Shown here piece by piece: positions 20,369 through 29,974 of a stretch of DNA of 64,000 bases. Source of the DNA: Rhodospirillales bacterium (lineage in GTDB: Bacteria; Pseudomonadota; Alphaproteobacteria; ATCC43930; CGMCC-115725); NCBI GenBank assembly GCA_028288725.1, contig JAQGIC010000037.1, positions 1-64,000 on the forward strand, written 5' to 3'. A model generated the notes under the pieces. That model had not been told where the DNA came from. It saw only the letters and a program-made list of their open reading frames with translations, and did no database searches. The translations under genes were made by a program, and so were the position numbers. How positions within the stretch are numbered: position 1 is the stretch's first letter; each line of letters begins with the position of its first letter.

Positions 20369-21380
20369 CGGCACCCGCCGCGCGATATTCCCGCAGCACG
20401 GCCTCGATGCCGCGCGCGACGGAGAAGCGGGCGGCGATGGTCGCCCGGGCCTGATCCGCCAGGGTGCCGCGGGCTTCCGTCGGCAATTTGGTCCAGGCGC
20501 CGATCGCGGCGGCCAGCGCGTCGAGATCGCCGGCCGGTGCCAGGAAGCCGTTTCGCCCAGGCTCGATCAGATCGGGCAGGCCACCGACGGCAAAGGCCGC
20601 GACCGGCACGCCGTGGGCCATGGCTTCCAGCGCCGCCAGCGGCAGGCCTTCATGGCGCGACGACATCACCAGGAGGCCGATCTCCGACCAATGGGGCGCC
20701 ATCGGGACAACCCGCCCCAGAAACGCGACCTCGGGGCCATGACGGCTTTCCAACGCGGCCCGCATCGGCCCCTCGCCGTAGATCGTCAAGCGCTGGCCCG
20801 GCAGGCGGGTGCCGAGCGCGCAAAACAGATCGGGCCCCTTCTCGAAACTCAACCGGCCGACGAAGGCCACGCGATCGTGCGGCCCCGCGATCGAGGCTGC
20901 GTCCGGCAGGTCGACGAAATTCGCGATCAGCGCGACCGGGGCGGGCAGGGCGCCGGCGATGGCGGCCGAGACGGCGATCCGGCGCCCCAGCCGCGCGGTC
21001 ATCCGATCCAGCAGCCCATAGAGCCGCAGCCGGCCGGTCCCCGGTTCGCCGGCGTGAAAACTCGAGACTACGGGCCGGCCCGCGATGCGCGCGGCCAGAC
21101 GGCCCATGATCCCGGCCTTGTAGCCATGGGTGTGCAAGACCGCCGGGCGGCGTCCGCGGAGCGCACGGATCAGGCCGCGAAACCCGCCCGACAGGGTTTC
21201 ATGTGCGAGGCCCGCCTGATCCAGGGCGGCGCGCAGGGGATGGTTGCCGTAGTCGGCCCAGAACAGCACGCGTGGTGCCTGACCGGCCTGGGCGAGACCC
21301 GCGGCCAGTTGCAAGACATGGCTCTCGATCCCGCCCAAATCGCGGCTATCGAGCAGCAGCCAGATCTCGGTTTTGGCCAT
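20361..21380 (-). CDS. GT4-family glycosyltransferase
   Basis: 'DLGGIESHVLQLAAGLAQAG', 'VAFVGRLSFEKGPDLFCALG', 'SSRHEGLPLAALEAMAHGVPVAAF'. Confidence 0.9.
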   Translation of the reverse strand: MAKTEIWLLLDSRDLGGIESHVLQLAAGLAQAGQAPRVLFWADYGNHPLRAALDQAGLAHETLSGGFRGLIRALRGRRPAVLHTHGYKAGIMGRLAARIAGRPVVSSFHAGEPGTGRLRLYGLLDRMTARLGRRIAVSAAIAGALPAPVALIANFVDLPDAASIAGPHDRVAFVGRLSFEKGPDLFCALGTRLPGQRLTIYGEGPMRAALESRHGPEVAFLGRVVPMAPHWSEIGLLVMSSRHEGLPLAALEAMAHGVPVAAFAVGGLPDLIEPGRNGFLAPAGDLDALAAAIGAWTKLPTEARGTLADQARATIAARFSVARGIEAVLREYRAAGAAI

Positions 21381-21520
21381 CGCGACAACCTCAGGCTTTT
21401 TCCCCGACCTCGCGAGGATTGATTTGCAAAATGCAAAGAAAAAGACCGCATATTGCGGCAACTCTTTGCGGAAATTGACGATTCGGCGTTGATTTGAACC
21501 CTCTCAAGGGCTTCGTTCGA

Positions 21521-21535
21521 TGGTACGTTGTTTGC
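21521..21535 (+). promoter_or_regulatory. Predicted sigma54 (-24/-12) promoter upstream of the STAS gene
   Basis: TGGTAC-GTTGT-TTGC versus consensus TGGCAC-N5-TTGC: one mismatch, correct GG-N10-GC spacing, 46 bp before the ATG. Confidence 0.75.
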
Positions 21536-21581
21536 GGGAGTAGATCGGAGCGGGGATCGTATCCGACATGGAGCAGTCAAT

Positions 21582-21899
21582 ATGCAAGCAACCTTCATCG
21601 AACCCAACACGGTGGTTCTCACCTTGGAAGGGGAATTCGATGCGCTTGCGGTCGTTGATGCCCGTCCGATGCTCGAAGGCATCGTCGCCAACAGCGATTC
21701 CGATGTCGTCATGGATTTTTCGGGGGTCGATTTTCTCGACTCCTCCGGTATCGGCTGTCTCGTGTTCGTATTCAAACGCCTGTACGCGGCCAAGCGGACC
21801 CTGACGTTGCAGGGCCTGCGCGATCAGCCTCAGCGCCTGATCCAATCGCTCAGGATCGACAAGGCCATCCCGACGCGACCCGTCGGCGCGGCAGCCTGA
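21582..21899 (+). CDS. STAS-domain anti-sigma-factor-antagonist-like protein (SypA-like)
   Basis: 'MQATFIEPNTVVLTLEGEFDALAV..VVMDFSGVDFLDSSGIGCLVFVFKRL' with candidate phosphorylatable serine in DSSG. Confidence 0.9.
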   Translation: MQATFIEPNTVVLTLEGEFDALAVVDARPMLEGIVANSDSDVVMDFSGVDFLDSSGIGCLVFVFKRLYAAKRTLTLQGLRDQPQRLIQSLRIDKAIPTRPVGAAA

Positions 21900-21901
21900 G
21901 A

Positions 21902-22291
21902 TTGCTCGTGCGGGTGTTTTTTCGCCCGACCCTCGGGGTCGTGGCGCTGCTTTCCCTGGCCGGCTGCACCGAGGATTGGCCGAGCTACGGCCATGGCGGC
22001 ATCGCGGAGCTCCGGCCGATTCCGCTCAAGCCCGAAGCGGCCGCGCTCAATCTTCAATTGAGCTGCTTCAAAGGGCTGATCGATCGGTATAAGGCTTCGG
22101 ATGCGGCGGCCTATTCCAACGCGACCTTGCCGCGCGCCGAGACTCTGAGCGCCCGGATCTCCCGCGAGATCGCGGGCGGGCTGCTGCCGGATGCACGCTA
22201 CGACATGGAAACCCTCAAGGTGATGGTGGTCGATCTGACGGACGCCGCCGAAATGCCCACCGACAAGGTCGATCAATGCGCCGCTTCCTGA
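21902..22291 (+). CDS. Putative EPS-locus lipoprotein
   Basis: Lipobox 'LLSLAGCTED'; between STAS gene and export gene, overlapping the latter. Start TTG 21902 or GTG 21908. Confidence 0.7.
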   Translation: MLVRVFFRPTLGVVALLSLAGCTEDWPSYGHGGIAELRPIPLKPEAAALNLQLSCFKGLIDRYKASDAAAYSNATLPRAETLSARISREIAGGLLPDARYDMETLKVMVVDLTDAAEMPTDKVDQCAAS

Positions 22292-24579
22292 TCGGCCGTC
22301 CGCTGCGGACCCTTTTGGCTCTGCTGCTCGTCGTCCTGGGGCTGGCGGGCGCGTCGCAGGCCTGGGCGCAACAGCCGGCGGACGGCGGCGTGCCGCCGTT
22401 GCAGGCTCCGCCCGGCGGCAACGGCAATCAGTACCAAAATCCGAGCGCCAATTCTCAGCAGGCTCAGCGGGCGCCGGTCACGCCCGGCGCGCTGCAGAGT
22501 TCGGCGGAAGCTTCGACGCCGGATACGCAGGTCCGGATCGGCGACGTGCTGTTCCTGTCGCTGCCGGGCGAGGACACATTCAACAAGACCTTCCAGGTCG
22601 ACCGGCGCGGCAACCTGCTGCTGCCCGAGGTCGGTCTGGTCCAGGTCGCGGGCCTGACCATCGCCCAGGCCCAGGTCAAGATCCATGATCTGCTGGTCCG
22701 CGCGTTCCGCGATGTCTCGCGCTTCGATCTGGCGCTCAAGGAACGACGGCTGCTGGTGACCGTGCTGGGCTTCGCCCGCAATCCCGGCCCGGTCGAACTG
22801 TCCGGCGACGCCACGGTGCAGATGGCGATCAACATGGCCGGCGGCCTGGCCCAGGGCGCCCAGCTAGACCGGATGCAGGTCCGCCGCGGCAAGGAAGTGC
22901 AGATCTTCGACTATAAGAAATATCTCGATACCGGCGATCCGTCGGTGCTGCCGAAGCTGGAGCCGCTCGACGAGATCTTCGTGCCCGCCTCGCCGCTGAC
23001 CGGCAACGTCCAGGTCGACTTCGACCCGCATACGCTCGCCGCGGCCGGCGACGCCGGCGACGACCGGACGTCGATCAAGGTGTTCGGCGAAGTCAACCAA
23101 ACCGGTTCGTTCGCCTTCAAACCCGAAGCGACGATCGTCGAATACATCATGCGGGCCGGCGGCGTGACCCGCTTCGCCACGACCGACGGCATCCGCGTCG
23201 TGACCAAAGGCAAGCCGCAGACCTTCAGCCTGAAGGACTATCTGGATTCGGGCGACAAGAAGCTGCTGCCCGAGATCGGGCCGGGCACGACGATTTTCGT
23301 GCCGAAGGAACTTGAAGAGATCAAGGGCGGCGCCAGCACCATCTATGTGATGGGCGAGGTGGCGAAGCCGGGCGCGTTCGAAATCAAGCTCGGCGTCGGC
23401 TTCCTCGACGTGCTGGCCAATGCCGGCGGCCCGACCCGCTTCGCCAACACCAACGAGATCCGCATCCTGAAGGCCAATGGCGGGGTCGAGAATTTCGATC
23501 TGCTGGCCTATACCGAAACCAAGAGCAAGCGGGTGGCCCCGCCGAAGCTCGGGCCGGGCGATACGATCTTCGTGCCGGAGAAGCAGCAGGAAGAGGGCGG
23601 CAGCTGGCTGAAGAATTCGCCCGACAAGGTCGTGCGCATCATCGGCGCCATCAACAGCCCCGGTCGCTACGAATGGAACGATGAGATGACCATCCTGGAT
23701 CTCATCGCCGAGGCGGGCGGACCGGCAGATCGCGCCAATACCTCGCATATCGAGATCCTGCCCGGATCCAAGGAAGTGGGCGCAAATACCGCGGTGCAGA
23801 TTTTCGACCTGGCGTCGCTCGTCGAAAAGGGCGGCCGGCTCGATCAGTTGCCGAAGCTGAAGCCGGGCTGGACGATCAGCATTCCGACGCTGCCGCAGAG
23901 CAATGGCAACGACAACCGCTCGTCCTGGCTGCAGCAGCCGGCCGAGACCTCGATCTATGTGCTGGGCGCGCTCCGCAATCCGGGCCGCTATGCCTTCAGC
24001 AAGAACATGCATTTCCTCGATATCCTGAGCGCCGCCGATGGTCCGGCGCCCTCGGCCGATCTGGAAAACATCCGCATCACCCATCGCCGGAACGGCAATG
24101 GCAAGCCCAGCATCACCAAGCTCGACCTGACCGCTTATTTCTCCAGCGGCGACGACCGGCTGCTGCCGGACGTTCAGCCGGGCGACGTCATTTATTTCCC
24201 GGACAAAAGTGCCGACTGGCTGGCGCTAGGCAAGGAACAGACGGTCCGGGTCCTGGGCTCGGTCAATAAACCCGGCCGCTACAAGTTCAACGATACGATG
24301 ACCCTGCTCGATCTGCTGGCCGAAGCGGGCGGCCCGACCGCCGATGCGTATCAGGAAAAGATCGTGGTGGTGAACTTCGCCCGCGGCCAGGATCAGGCCG
24401 AGACGTTCAATCTGGTGCATTTCGCTAAGACCGGAAATTTCCAGGAGCTGCCCGTGTTGCGCGCGGGCGACACGGTCTATGTGCCGAACGCGACGCAGAG
24501 CGATTGGCAACAATTCATAAGTGGCGTGCGCGATACCGTGTCCGTGTTGTCGATCTTCGCCCTCCTCGGAAAGCTCTGA
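22276..24579 (+). CDS. Polysaccharide export protein with repeated SLBB domains (Wza/SypC-like)
   Basis: Signal peptide; '[47 protein letters not shown]'; repeated 'GxxxxPGxxxF..[12 protein letters not shown]..GDTIFVP' units. Confidence 0.93.
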   Translation: MRRFLIGRPLRTLLALLLVVLGLAGASQAWAQQPADGGVPPLQAPPGGNGNQYQNPSANSQQAQRAPVTPGALQSSAEASTPDTQVRIGDVLFLSLPGEDTFNKTFQVDRRGNLLLPEVGLVQVAGLTIAQAQVKIHDLLVRAFRDVSRFDLALKERRLLVTVLGFARNPGPVELSGDATVQMAINMAGGLAQGAQLDRMQVRRGKEVQIFDYKKYLDTGDPSVLPKLEPLDEIFVPASPLTGNVQVDFDPHTLAAAGDAGDDRTSIKVFGEVNQTGSFAFKPEATIVEYIMRAGGVTRFATTDGIRVVTKGKPQTFSLKDYLDSGDKKLLPEIGPGTTIFVPKELEEIKGGASTIYVMGEVAKPGAFEIKLGVGFLDVLANAGGPTRFANTNEIRILKANGGVENFDLLAYTETKSKRVAPPKLGPGDTIFVPEKQQEEGGSWLKNSPDKVVRIIGAINSPGRYEWNDEMTILDLIAEAGGPADRANTSHIEILPGSKEVGANTAVQIFDLASLVEKGGRLDQLPKLKPGWTISIPTLPQSNGNDNRSSWLQQPAETSIYVLGALRNPGRYAFSKNMHFLDILSAADGPAPSADLENIRITHRRNGNGKPSITKLDLTAYFSSGDDRLLPDVQPGDVIYFPDKSADWLALGKEQTVRVLGSVNKPGRYKFNDTMTLLDLLAEAGGPTADAYQEKIVVVNFARGQDQAETFNLVHFAKTGNFQELPVLRAGDTVYVPNATQSDWQQFISGVRDTVSVLSIFALLGKL

Positions 24580-24580
24580 C

Positions 24581-25294
24581 GTGACGCCGCTGCCGATCCA
24601 TTACGCCGAAGTGCAGCGCATGTATGCCGCGACCGTCGCGCGCGGCCTGCGGCTGCTGGCGGTCACCGCGGCTGAGGCGGGCGAGGGTGTATCGACCATC
24701 GCCTATGCGCTGGCCCGGCGCGCGGCTGCGGCCGGCGAGCGGACGCTGCTGGTCGAATTCAACATGTTCCGCCCGTCGCTGGCAGCCCGGCTCGGCATTC
24801 CCGAAAAGGCCGCCTGGCAGTGCGACGCGGAATCCTCCTTCGCCGCGATGACGGAATTTCCCTCGATCCGGCTTTCGCTGCTGCCGGCCCCGCGGGGGCT
24901 GTCCGGCCTTGAGCTGATCCGCTTCTCCGACAATCGGGCGATGGGCGATCTGTTCGCGGCCTGGCGCGCGCGGTTCGACGTGATCATCTGCGACTGCTCG
25001 GCGGTCAACCGCACGAACAGGGGCAATATCGCGGCCTCGTCGGTCTGCGAGGCCGGGGCGGCGGCGATCCTGACCGTGCTCGCCGGCCAGACGCCGGCCC
25101 GGCGGGTGACCGAGGCGGTGACCAGCCTGGCGGAGTCCGGCATCACCGTGACCGGGACCATCCTCAACAAGCGTTTCGATCCGTCGCTCTATCAGGAACT
25201 CATGCGCGAAGCGAAGCGGATCGAGCCGTTCTGGCCGAACATCGCCAAACGCATCCGCCGCTTCACCGAGACCAACCGCAAGGTGCTGAGCTAG
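24581..25294 (+). CDS. CpsD/BY-kinase-like P-loop protein with degenerate Walker A
   Basis: '[60 protein letters not shown]'; GTG start. Confidence 0.82.
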   Translation: MTPLPIHYAEVQRMYAATVARGLRLLAVTAAEAGEGVSTIAYALARRAAAAGERTLLVEFNMFRPSLAARLGIPEKAAWQCDAESSFAAMTEFPSIRLSLLPAPRGLSGLELIRFSDNRAMGDLFAAWRARFDVIICDCSAVNRTNRGNIAASSVCEAGAAAILTVLAGQTPARRVTEAVTSLAESGITVTGTILNKRFDPSLYQELMREAKRIEPFWPNIAKRIRRFTETNRKVLS

Positions 25295-25331
25295 TCTCGC
25301 TGCCGGCGTAGTTTTCGACGAGGCCGGAAAT

Positions 25332-25658
25332 ATGATGCAGCTGACGATCCACGATGCGCTCGCGGCGCTGGGCGACAGGGGCGAGACCTATCTGAAGCTG
25401 TTCGCCCAGCCCGCCCTGGACATCGCCCTCTACAAGCCAGACCGGACCGATCCGCAAACGCCGCATCGGCGCGACGAGATCTATGTGATCGCGACCGGAT
25501 CCGGAAGCTTCGTTCAAGCGGACGAAACCCGTCCGTTCGGTCCGGGCGATCTTCTGTTCGTGCCCAAGGGCGTGCCGCACCGGTTCGAAAACTTCACCGC
25601 GGATTTTTCGACCTGGGTGATCTTCTTCGGCGAGGTGCCGGCCGAGCCGCTACCATAA
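25332..25658 (+). CDS. Small cupin-domain protein
   Basis: 'HRRDEIYVIATGSGSFVQADETRPFGPGDLLFVPKGVPHRFENF'. Confidence 0.85.
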   Translation: MMQLTIHDALAALGDRGETYLKLFAQPALDIALYKPDRTDPQTPHRRDEIYVIATGSGSFVQADETRPFGPGDLLFVPKGVPHRFENFTADFSTWVIFFGEVPAEPLP

Positions 25659-26144
25659 GGCCGGCCACCGGGGCTTGGCACTGCAATCCAGCGGGTTGGC
25701 CACCGCCAGGAACGGCTGCGGCGAAGCCACCGAAAGACCGACGGCCCGGCCGATCGCCCGAAGGGTCTCGAATGCCAGGAAGCGGGCGAGCGGGGGTGAT
25801 TTGCTCTCGCCGCCGCCATAGACGAAGCTCGCCTTATAGAGGCCCGGCGGCGTGAACTGGCGCAGCAGATCGTCGCCCTCGGCGCTGCCCGACAGCACGA
25901 CCACCATCAGCGGCCGGGCACAGGCCGGCGGCTGAAAGCGCAGCGCGCGCACGACGCCGCCGGTGACCAGATCGACCGACGCCAGGGGCGTGAACCCCTG
26001 TTCCCCCAACGTCTTGGTGATCTCGGATTCGGCGATATCGCGGCCGTTACCCAGGTGGGTGTTGTAGCGGACGATCTTGGCCGTCAGGCTCACCCCGAGC
26101 AACACCAGCAGCACGAGCGCCAGCAGCATGCGCCGCAGAACCAT
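25650..26144 (-). CDS. Exosortase-associated membrane-anchored protein of unknown function
   Basis: Single N-terminal TM; start overlaps the end of the exosortase-like ORF. Confidence 0.65.
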   Translation of the reverse strand: MVLRRMLLALVLLVLLGVSLTAKIVRYNTHLGNGRDIAESEITKTLGEQGFTPLASVDLVTGGVVRALRFQPPACARPLMVVVLSGSAEGDDLLRQFTPPGLYKASFVYGGGESKSPPLARFLAFETLRAIGRAVGLSVASPQPFLAVANPLDCSAKPRWPALW

Positions 26145-26976
26145 TCGAAAGTCCCCAATGTGTCACGACCAGGGTGGCGATCAGGATCGCAAGCTCGGTC
26201 GTGGTCTGTCCGATCGGTCCATGCGCCAGCTCGTAGTCGGCGGGACCGAGCCCCATGATGGTGAGGCGCGTCAGGTTGATGAGGATGACCGCGAGTGCGA
26301 CCAGCAGGGCCGCCGCCAGATCCCGTCGCTCGAAATGCGGGCGCAGCCAGCGGGTCAGGACCAGCCAGGTCAAGAGCGCCAGCGAGATATTGGCGAAGGA
26401 TGAGCAACTCATCAGCACGGCCAGCACCATGCCCTGGTCGGTTTCGATCAGGTTGCCGGTGACGACCGAAGAATGGCCCAGCAGGCCCAGCGTCGTGCGG
26501 GCCAGCACCGCATCGATATGCAGCAGCCAGGGCGACAGCATCTTCATGGCGGTCGCGACCCACAGTTCGCGTGCGCCGGCGGCGATGAAGATGAGGACGC
26601 CGGCGCGATAGTGGATGTCGCGCGGCCGGCGCAGGATTTCCCAGATGCCGAGCGCCACGACCGCCATCGCTGAAAAGCCGCTGCTCGGCACCGTCACGCC
26701 GACGGCATAGAGCAACAGCGCCAGCACGTCCCAGCGGTCGATCGGCCGTTCGGCCGTGGCCCGCGAGCCCAGCACCACCGCGCCCAGCAAAGCCAGATAG
26801 ACCGGCCAGCCGCTGCCCAATCCGCCGCTGAGCGCGCCGACGACGCCCCATTCGTCGATGGCCTCGATTGCCGGCCGCACCAGCGCGTTGGCGATGCCGA
26901 TCGCCATCAGAGCCACCATCAACCGGGGGCGGCCGAATGCCGGGAAGGATGGGGTGAAGGCGAGGCTGCGAGCCAT
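26047..26976 (-). CDS. Exosortase/archaeosortase family protein
   Basis: Polytopic; candidate catalytic Cys 'VLMSCSSFANISLALLTW', Arg 'LINLTRLTIMGL', His 'YELAHGPIGQTT' in the order expected for exosortases. Confidence 0.8.
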   Translation of the reverse strand: MARSLAFTPSFPAFGRPRLMVALMAIGIANALVRPAIEAIDEWGVVGALSGGLGSGWPVYLALLGAVVLGSRATAERPIDRWDVLALLLYAVGVTVPSSGFSAMAVVALGIWEILRRPRDIHYRAGVLIFIAAGARELWVATAMKMLSPWLLHIDAVLARTTLGLLGHSSVVTGNLIETDQGMVLAVLMSCSSFANISLALLTWLVLTRWLRPHFERRDLAAALLVALAVILINLTRLTIMGLGPADYELAHGPIGQTTTELAILIATLVVTHWGLSNGSAAHAAGARAAGVARGEPDGQDRPLQHPPG

Positions 26977-27026
26977 GGGATTTCCGACCCTGCGGGCGGC
27001 GTAATGCCGCCGAGATCCTCTGTCTA

Positions 27027-27041
27027 GCATAGTCGGTGCCA
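27027..27041 (-). promoter_or_regulatory. Predicted sigma54 (-24/-12) promoter upstream of the exosortase gene
   Basis: Minus strand TGGCAC-CGACT-ATGC: perfect -24 and GC of -12 at exact spacing, 50 bp before the ATG at 26976. Confidence 0.7.
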
Positions 27042-27170
27042 GGCCGCCCCATCGGATGCCCTTGACGCGGAATGTGTGACAGTTCGAAATGGACGAAGCT
27101 TCATCTTCGGGCAAGCAATCCCGGTCAATGCTTCCTATATGAAGACTGGTGGTATCGAGGAGAATCGATC

Positions 27171-27299
27171 ATGGGCTTCTTGGCGATCTTGATCAGCGGT
27201 ATCGGTCGGGCACTTGGCTGGCTTACGCCGGAACCGGCGGGCGAGCTTAAGCCGATTCCGATCCCGGTGCGCGATCAGCGGCCGCGCCGCCGCCGCTGA
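27171..27299 (+). CDS. Small 42-aa protein, hydrophobic N-terminus and Pro/Arg-rich C-terminus
   Basis: MGFLAILISGIGRALGWLTPEPAGELKPIPIPVRDQRPRRRR after 'gaggag'; fills the space between exosortase and asmA-like genes. Confidence 0.45.
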   Translation: MGFLAILISGIGRALGWLTPEPAGELKPIPIPVRDQRPRRRR

Positions 27300-29324
27300 T
27301 CAGTGGTGGGCCGCCGGCGCGTTTTTGCGTGTCGGCACAGCATTTTTGGTGACCGTCGGTTTGCCGCTGACCGGCTTCGTTGGCGTCTTGGCGCCGGCCC
27401 CCACGTCCTGAAGCAGCGACTTGCAGTCGCTGTCCTCGCCCAGCCCCAGTTGAATCGTCGGAATCAGCGCGCCCAGCGGCGTCAGCAGCACGCCCAGTAC
27501 GGCGGCAGCGCCGCCCCGTTCGGCCAGAGCCGTCGGATCCGGCGCGATGCCCGGGCTCTTCAACGTCCCCTTGATATCGATCGGCGCCGGGATCGCGCCG
27601 ATGCTGAAGTGCTTCGGATCTGTCGTCAGCTGGTAATCGACCTGTTCCTGCGCCAGATCGATATGGCCCTTGCCGATCACGTTCGCCTCGGTCGTATCGA
27701 CCAGGAACAGCCGGCTCTGCAGATCGCCCTTGGCGAGGCCGGCATCGAAGATCATGCAGCGCACCGGCGCGCGGTTCGGCAAACCCAGCAGCGACAGCAG
27801 CGAATTGCCGAAATCGAGCCCGGCCAGATTGACCAGCAGCGCGCTGATGTCGCCGCCGGTCATGAACAGCTTCACGTCGCCATTGCCCTGGCCCAGCATC
27901 GCCGCCAGCGAATTGCCGGTCGTGTCGATCTTGATCTGCCCGCCGATCGTGCCGGCGCCCTCGAAAACGCCGGTCGATTTCATCAGCCGGCCGACATCGA
28001 CCTTGTGGAAATCCGCGTCGCCGACAAGATGGACCAGCGGTCCCTGGGCATCGAGCGTCAGGTTCAGCGCGATCTGGCCGGTACCGACGGCGAAACTCAA
28101 CGGGTGCAGACGGATTTGGCCGTTCTCGACCGACAGGTCGGCCGACAGATTGTCGATCGGCGTCGACTGGCTTTCGATCCGCTCGCCGCGATATTTCACC
28201 TCGATATCGGCCGAGCGCAGCTTCGGCAGATTGATCGGCGTGTCGGGCAGTAGCTTCGGACTGGCCTCGGCCTGCTTGCGTTCGGCCTGGTGCGTATCGT
28301 TCTTTGCGTCGGCCTTGCCCGGCGTGGCGCCGATGAAACCGGCGAGATCGGCCATCACCAGCTTGCGCGAGGTCAGATCGCCGGTGACCAGCGGCAGGTC
28401 GCCCTGGCGGATCTCGACGCCGATATCGCCATTCAAATCGCTGGCGCCGACGGTGCCGGCGAACTGGCGGAACAGGATCTTGGCGGCGCTGTAATCGAGC
28501 TTGCCGGTCAGGTGATAGGCGGGGGTCGGCGCCAAGGGGATGCCGGTCAGCGAATAGAGATCGGCCAGATCGCGGCCCCTCAGATCGAGCGTCACGTTGG
28601 CGCCGGCGAATTCCATCGGCCGTTCGACCGTGCCCTTCAGCGCCACATGGGTGCCGCCGTTCGACGCGGTCAGGTCGATCGGATAGGGCTTGGCCGGATC
28701 GCGTAGCGACAGGAGCGCGCCGCCGATGAACTTGCCGTCGACGGGCTGGTTGGCATAAGTGCCCTTGGCCTCGATCACGAGCGCCGCTTCGTCGCCCTTC
28801 GCCGGCTGGCGGGTCTCGACGTTCAGCGCGAAATCGGCCTGGGGCTTGCCTGCGACCACATGAATTTTACCGGCCGTGATGATCAGCGAGCCGATCTGGG
28901 GCGCCGGTTTGTCGGATTTCGGTGCGTTCGGATCGCCGAACTGCCAGTTGGCGGTACCGGACGGTGCCTGTGCCAGTGCGAAATTCGGGCGCTCGATCGC
29001 GATCTCCGGGATCAGGATGGGTCCGTGGAACAGGCTGCCGATATCGACCCGGACCGACAGGCGATCGATCGTGCCCATCGTCTTGTCGCCAGGGAAATTC
29101 TCGGGATTGGGGATGGTCACGCTGTCGAACACCAGCAGCGGCTGGCGGGCGAGGCGCACATCGAAATGCCCGATGGCGATCGGGCGGCCGAGAGCCGACG
29201 AGGCCTGCCGCTGGGCGAGGGGTCGCAGCCAGTTCCAGTCCCAGAAGAGAACCAGGATCACGATGATCAAGAGGGGAGTACCGAGCCCGATGGCCCAAAG
29301 CCGGAAGCGTCGCCTCGATGCCAT
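27300..29324 (-). CDS. AsmA family protein
   Basis: N-terminal TM then 'ASSALGRPIAIGHFDVRLARQPLLVFDSVTIPNPENFPG'; C-terminal AsmA-like repeats. Confidence 0.88.
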   Translation of the reverse strand: MASRRRFRLWAIGLGTPLLIIVILVLFWDWNWLRPLAQRQASSALGRPIAIGHFDVRLARQPLLVFDSVTIPNPENFPGDKTMGTIDRLSVRVDIGSLFHGPILIPEIAIERPNFALAQAPSGTANWQFGDPNAPKSDKPAPQIGSLIITAGKIHVVAGKPQADFALNVETRQPAKGDEAALVIEAKGTYANQPVDGKFIGGALLSLRDPAKPYPIDLTASNGGTHVALKGTVERPMEFAGANVTLDLRGRDLADLYSLTGIPLAPTPAYHLTGKLDYSAAKILFRQFAGTVGASDLNGDIGVEIRQGDLPLVTGDLTSRKLVMADLAGFIGATPGKADAKNDTHQAERKQAEASPKLLPDTPINLPKLRSADIEVKYRGERIESQSTPIDNLSADLSVENGQIRLHPLSFAVGTGQIALNLTLDAQGPLVHLVGDADFHKVDVGRLMKSTGVFEGAGTIGGQIKIDTTGNSLAAMLGQGNGDVKLFMTGGDISALLVNLAGLDFGNSLLSLLGLPNRAPVRCMIFDAGLAKGDLQSRLFLVDTTEANVIGKGHIDLAQEQVDYQLTTDPKHFSIGAIPAPIDIKGTLKSPGIAPDPTALAERGGAAAVLGVLLTPLGALIPTIQLGLGEDSDCKSLLQDVGAGAKTPTKPVSGKPTVTKNAVPTRKNAPAAHH

Positions 29325-29394
29325 GCCTCGCCTCCCTCGGCTGATAATGGACAAGCCCATATAGCACTTTGCAGGTCACCAACAGCCAAAGGCG

Positions 29395-29412
29395 GCAACT
29401 GGATCCAGTTGC
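29395..29412. promoter_or_regulatory. Perfect 18-bp palindrome in the divergent asmA-like/CYTH intergenic region
   Basis: GCAACTGGATCCAGTTGC is its own reverse complement. Confidence 0.5.
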
Positions 29413-29464
29413 GCACGGACACCGATGTGACACAGTTGGACCTCGCGGCGAGGGAAGATTGATC

Positions 29465-29974
29465 GTGCAGACCGACCCGGTCGAGATTGAACGGAAATTC
29501 CTGGTAAACGGCCAGGCCTGGCGCGAGGGCGCTACGGGGGAGCCGATTTCCCAGGGCTATCTGCCGACCGCGGACAAATGCTCGGTTCGCATCCGGATCG
29601 TCGGGGCGCGGGCGTTTCTGACCGTCAAGGGGCCGCCGGTCGAGGGCGCGCGCGCCGAGTTCGAGTATCCGGTGCCGGTCGATCACGCGGCCTCGATGCT
29701 GCGTCAATTCTGCCAGGGCCGCATGATCGCGAAGCGACGCTACAGCCTGCGCCATGGCGGACGGATCTGGACCGTGGATGCGTTCGAGGGACCGCTCGCC
29801 GGCCTGCTGCTGGCCGAGGTCGAGCTCGACCATGTCGGGCAGGCGGTCGATCTGCCGCCCTGGCTGGGACGTGAGGTTACCGATGATCCGCGCTATCTGA
29901 ACAGCGCGCTCGCCGCGGCGCCGGCGCCGCCCGATGACGCGTGCGATGCCGATCGGAGCGGCCAACCCGTTTGA
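29465..29974 (+). CDS. CYTH-domain protein, GTG start
   Basis: 'VQTDPVEIERKFLVNGQAW', 'RIRIVGARAFLTVKGP', 'EFEYPVPVDHA', 'LLLAEVELD'. Confidence 0.9.
   Translation: MQTDPVEIERKFLVNGQAWREGATGEPISQGYLPTADKCSVRIRIVGARAFLTVKGPPVEGARAEFEYPVPVDHAASMLRQFCQGRMIAKRRYSLRHGGRIWTVDAFEGPLAGLLLAEVELDHVGQAVDLPPWLGREVTDDPRYLNSALAAAPAPPDDACDADRSGQPV

Noticed and set aside
21268-21282. Minus-strand AGGCACCACGCGTGC resembling a sigma54 site
   Set aside because: Lies inside a glycosyltransferase coding sequence in GC-rich DNA; probably chance.
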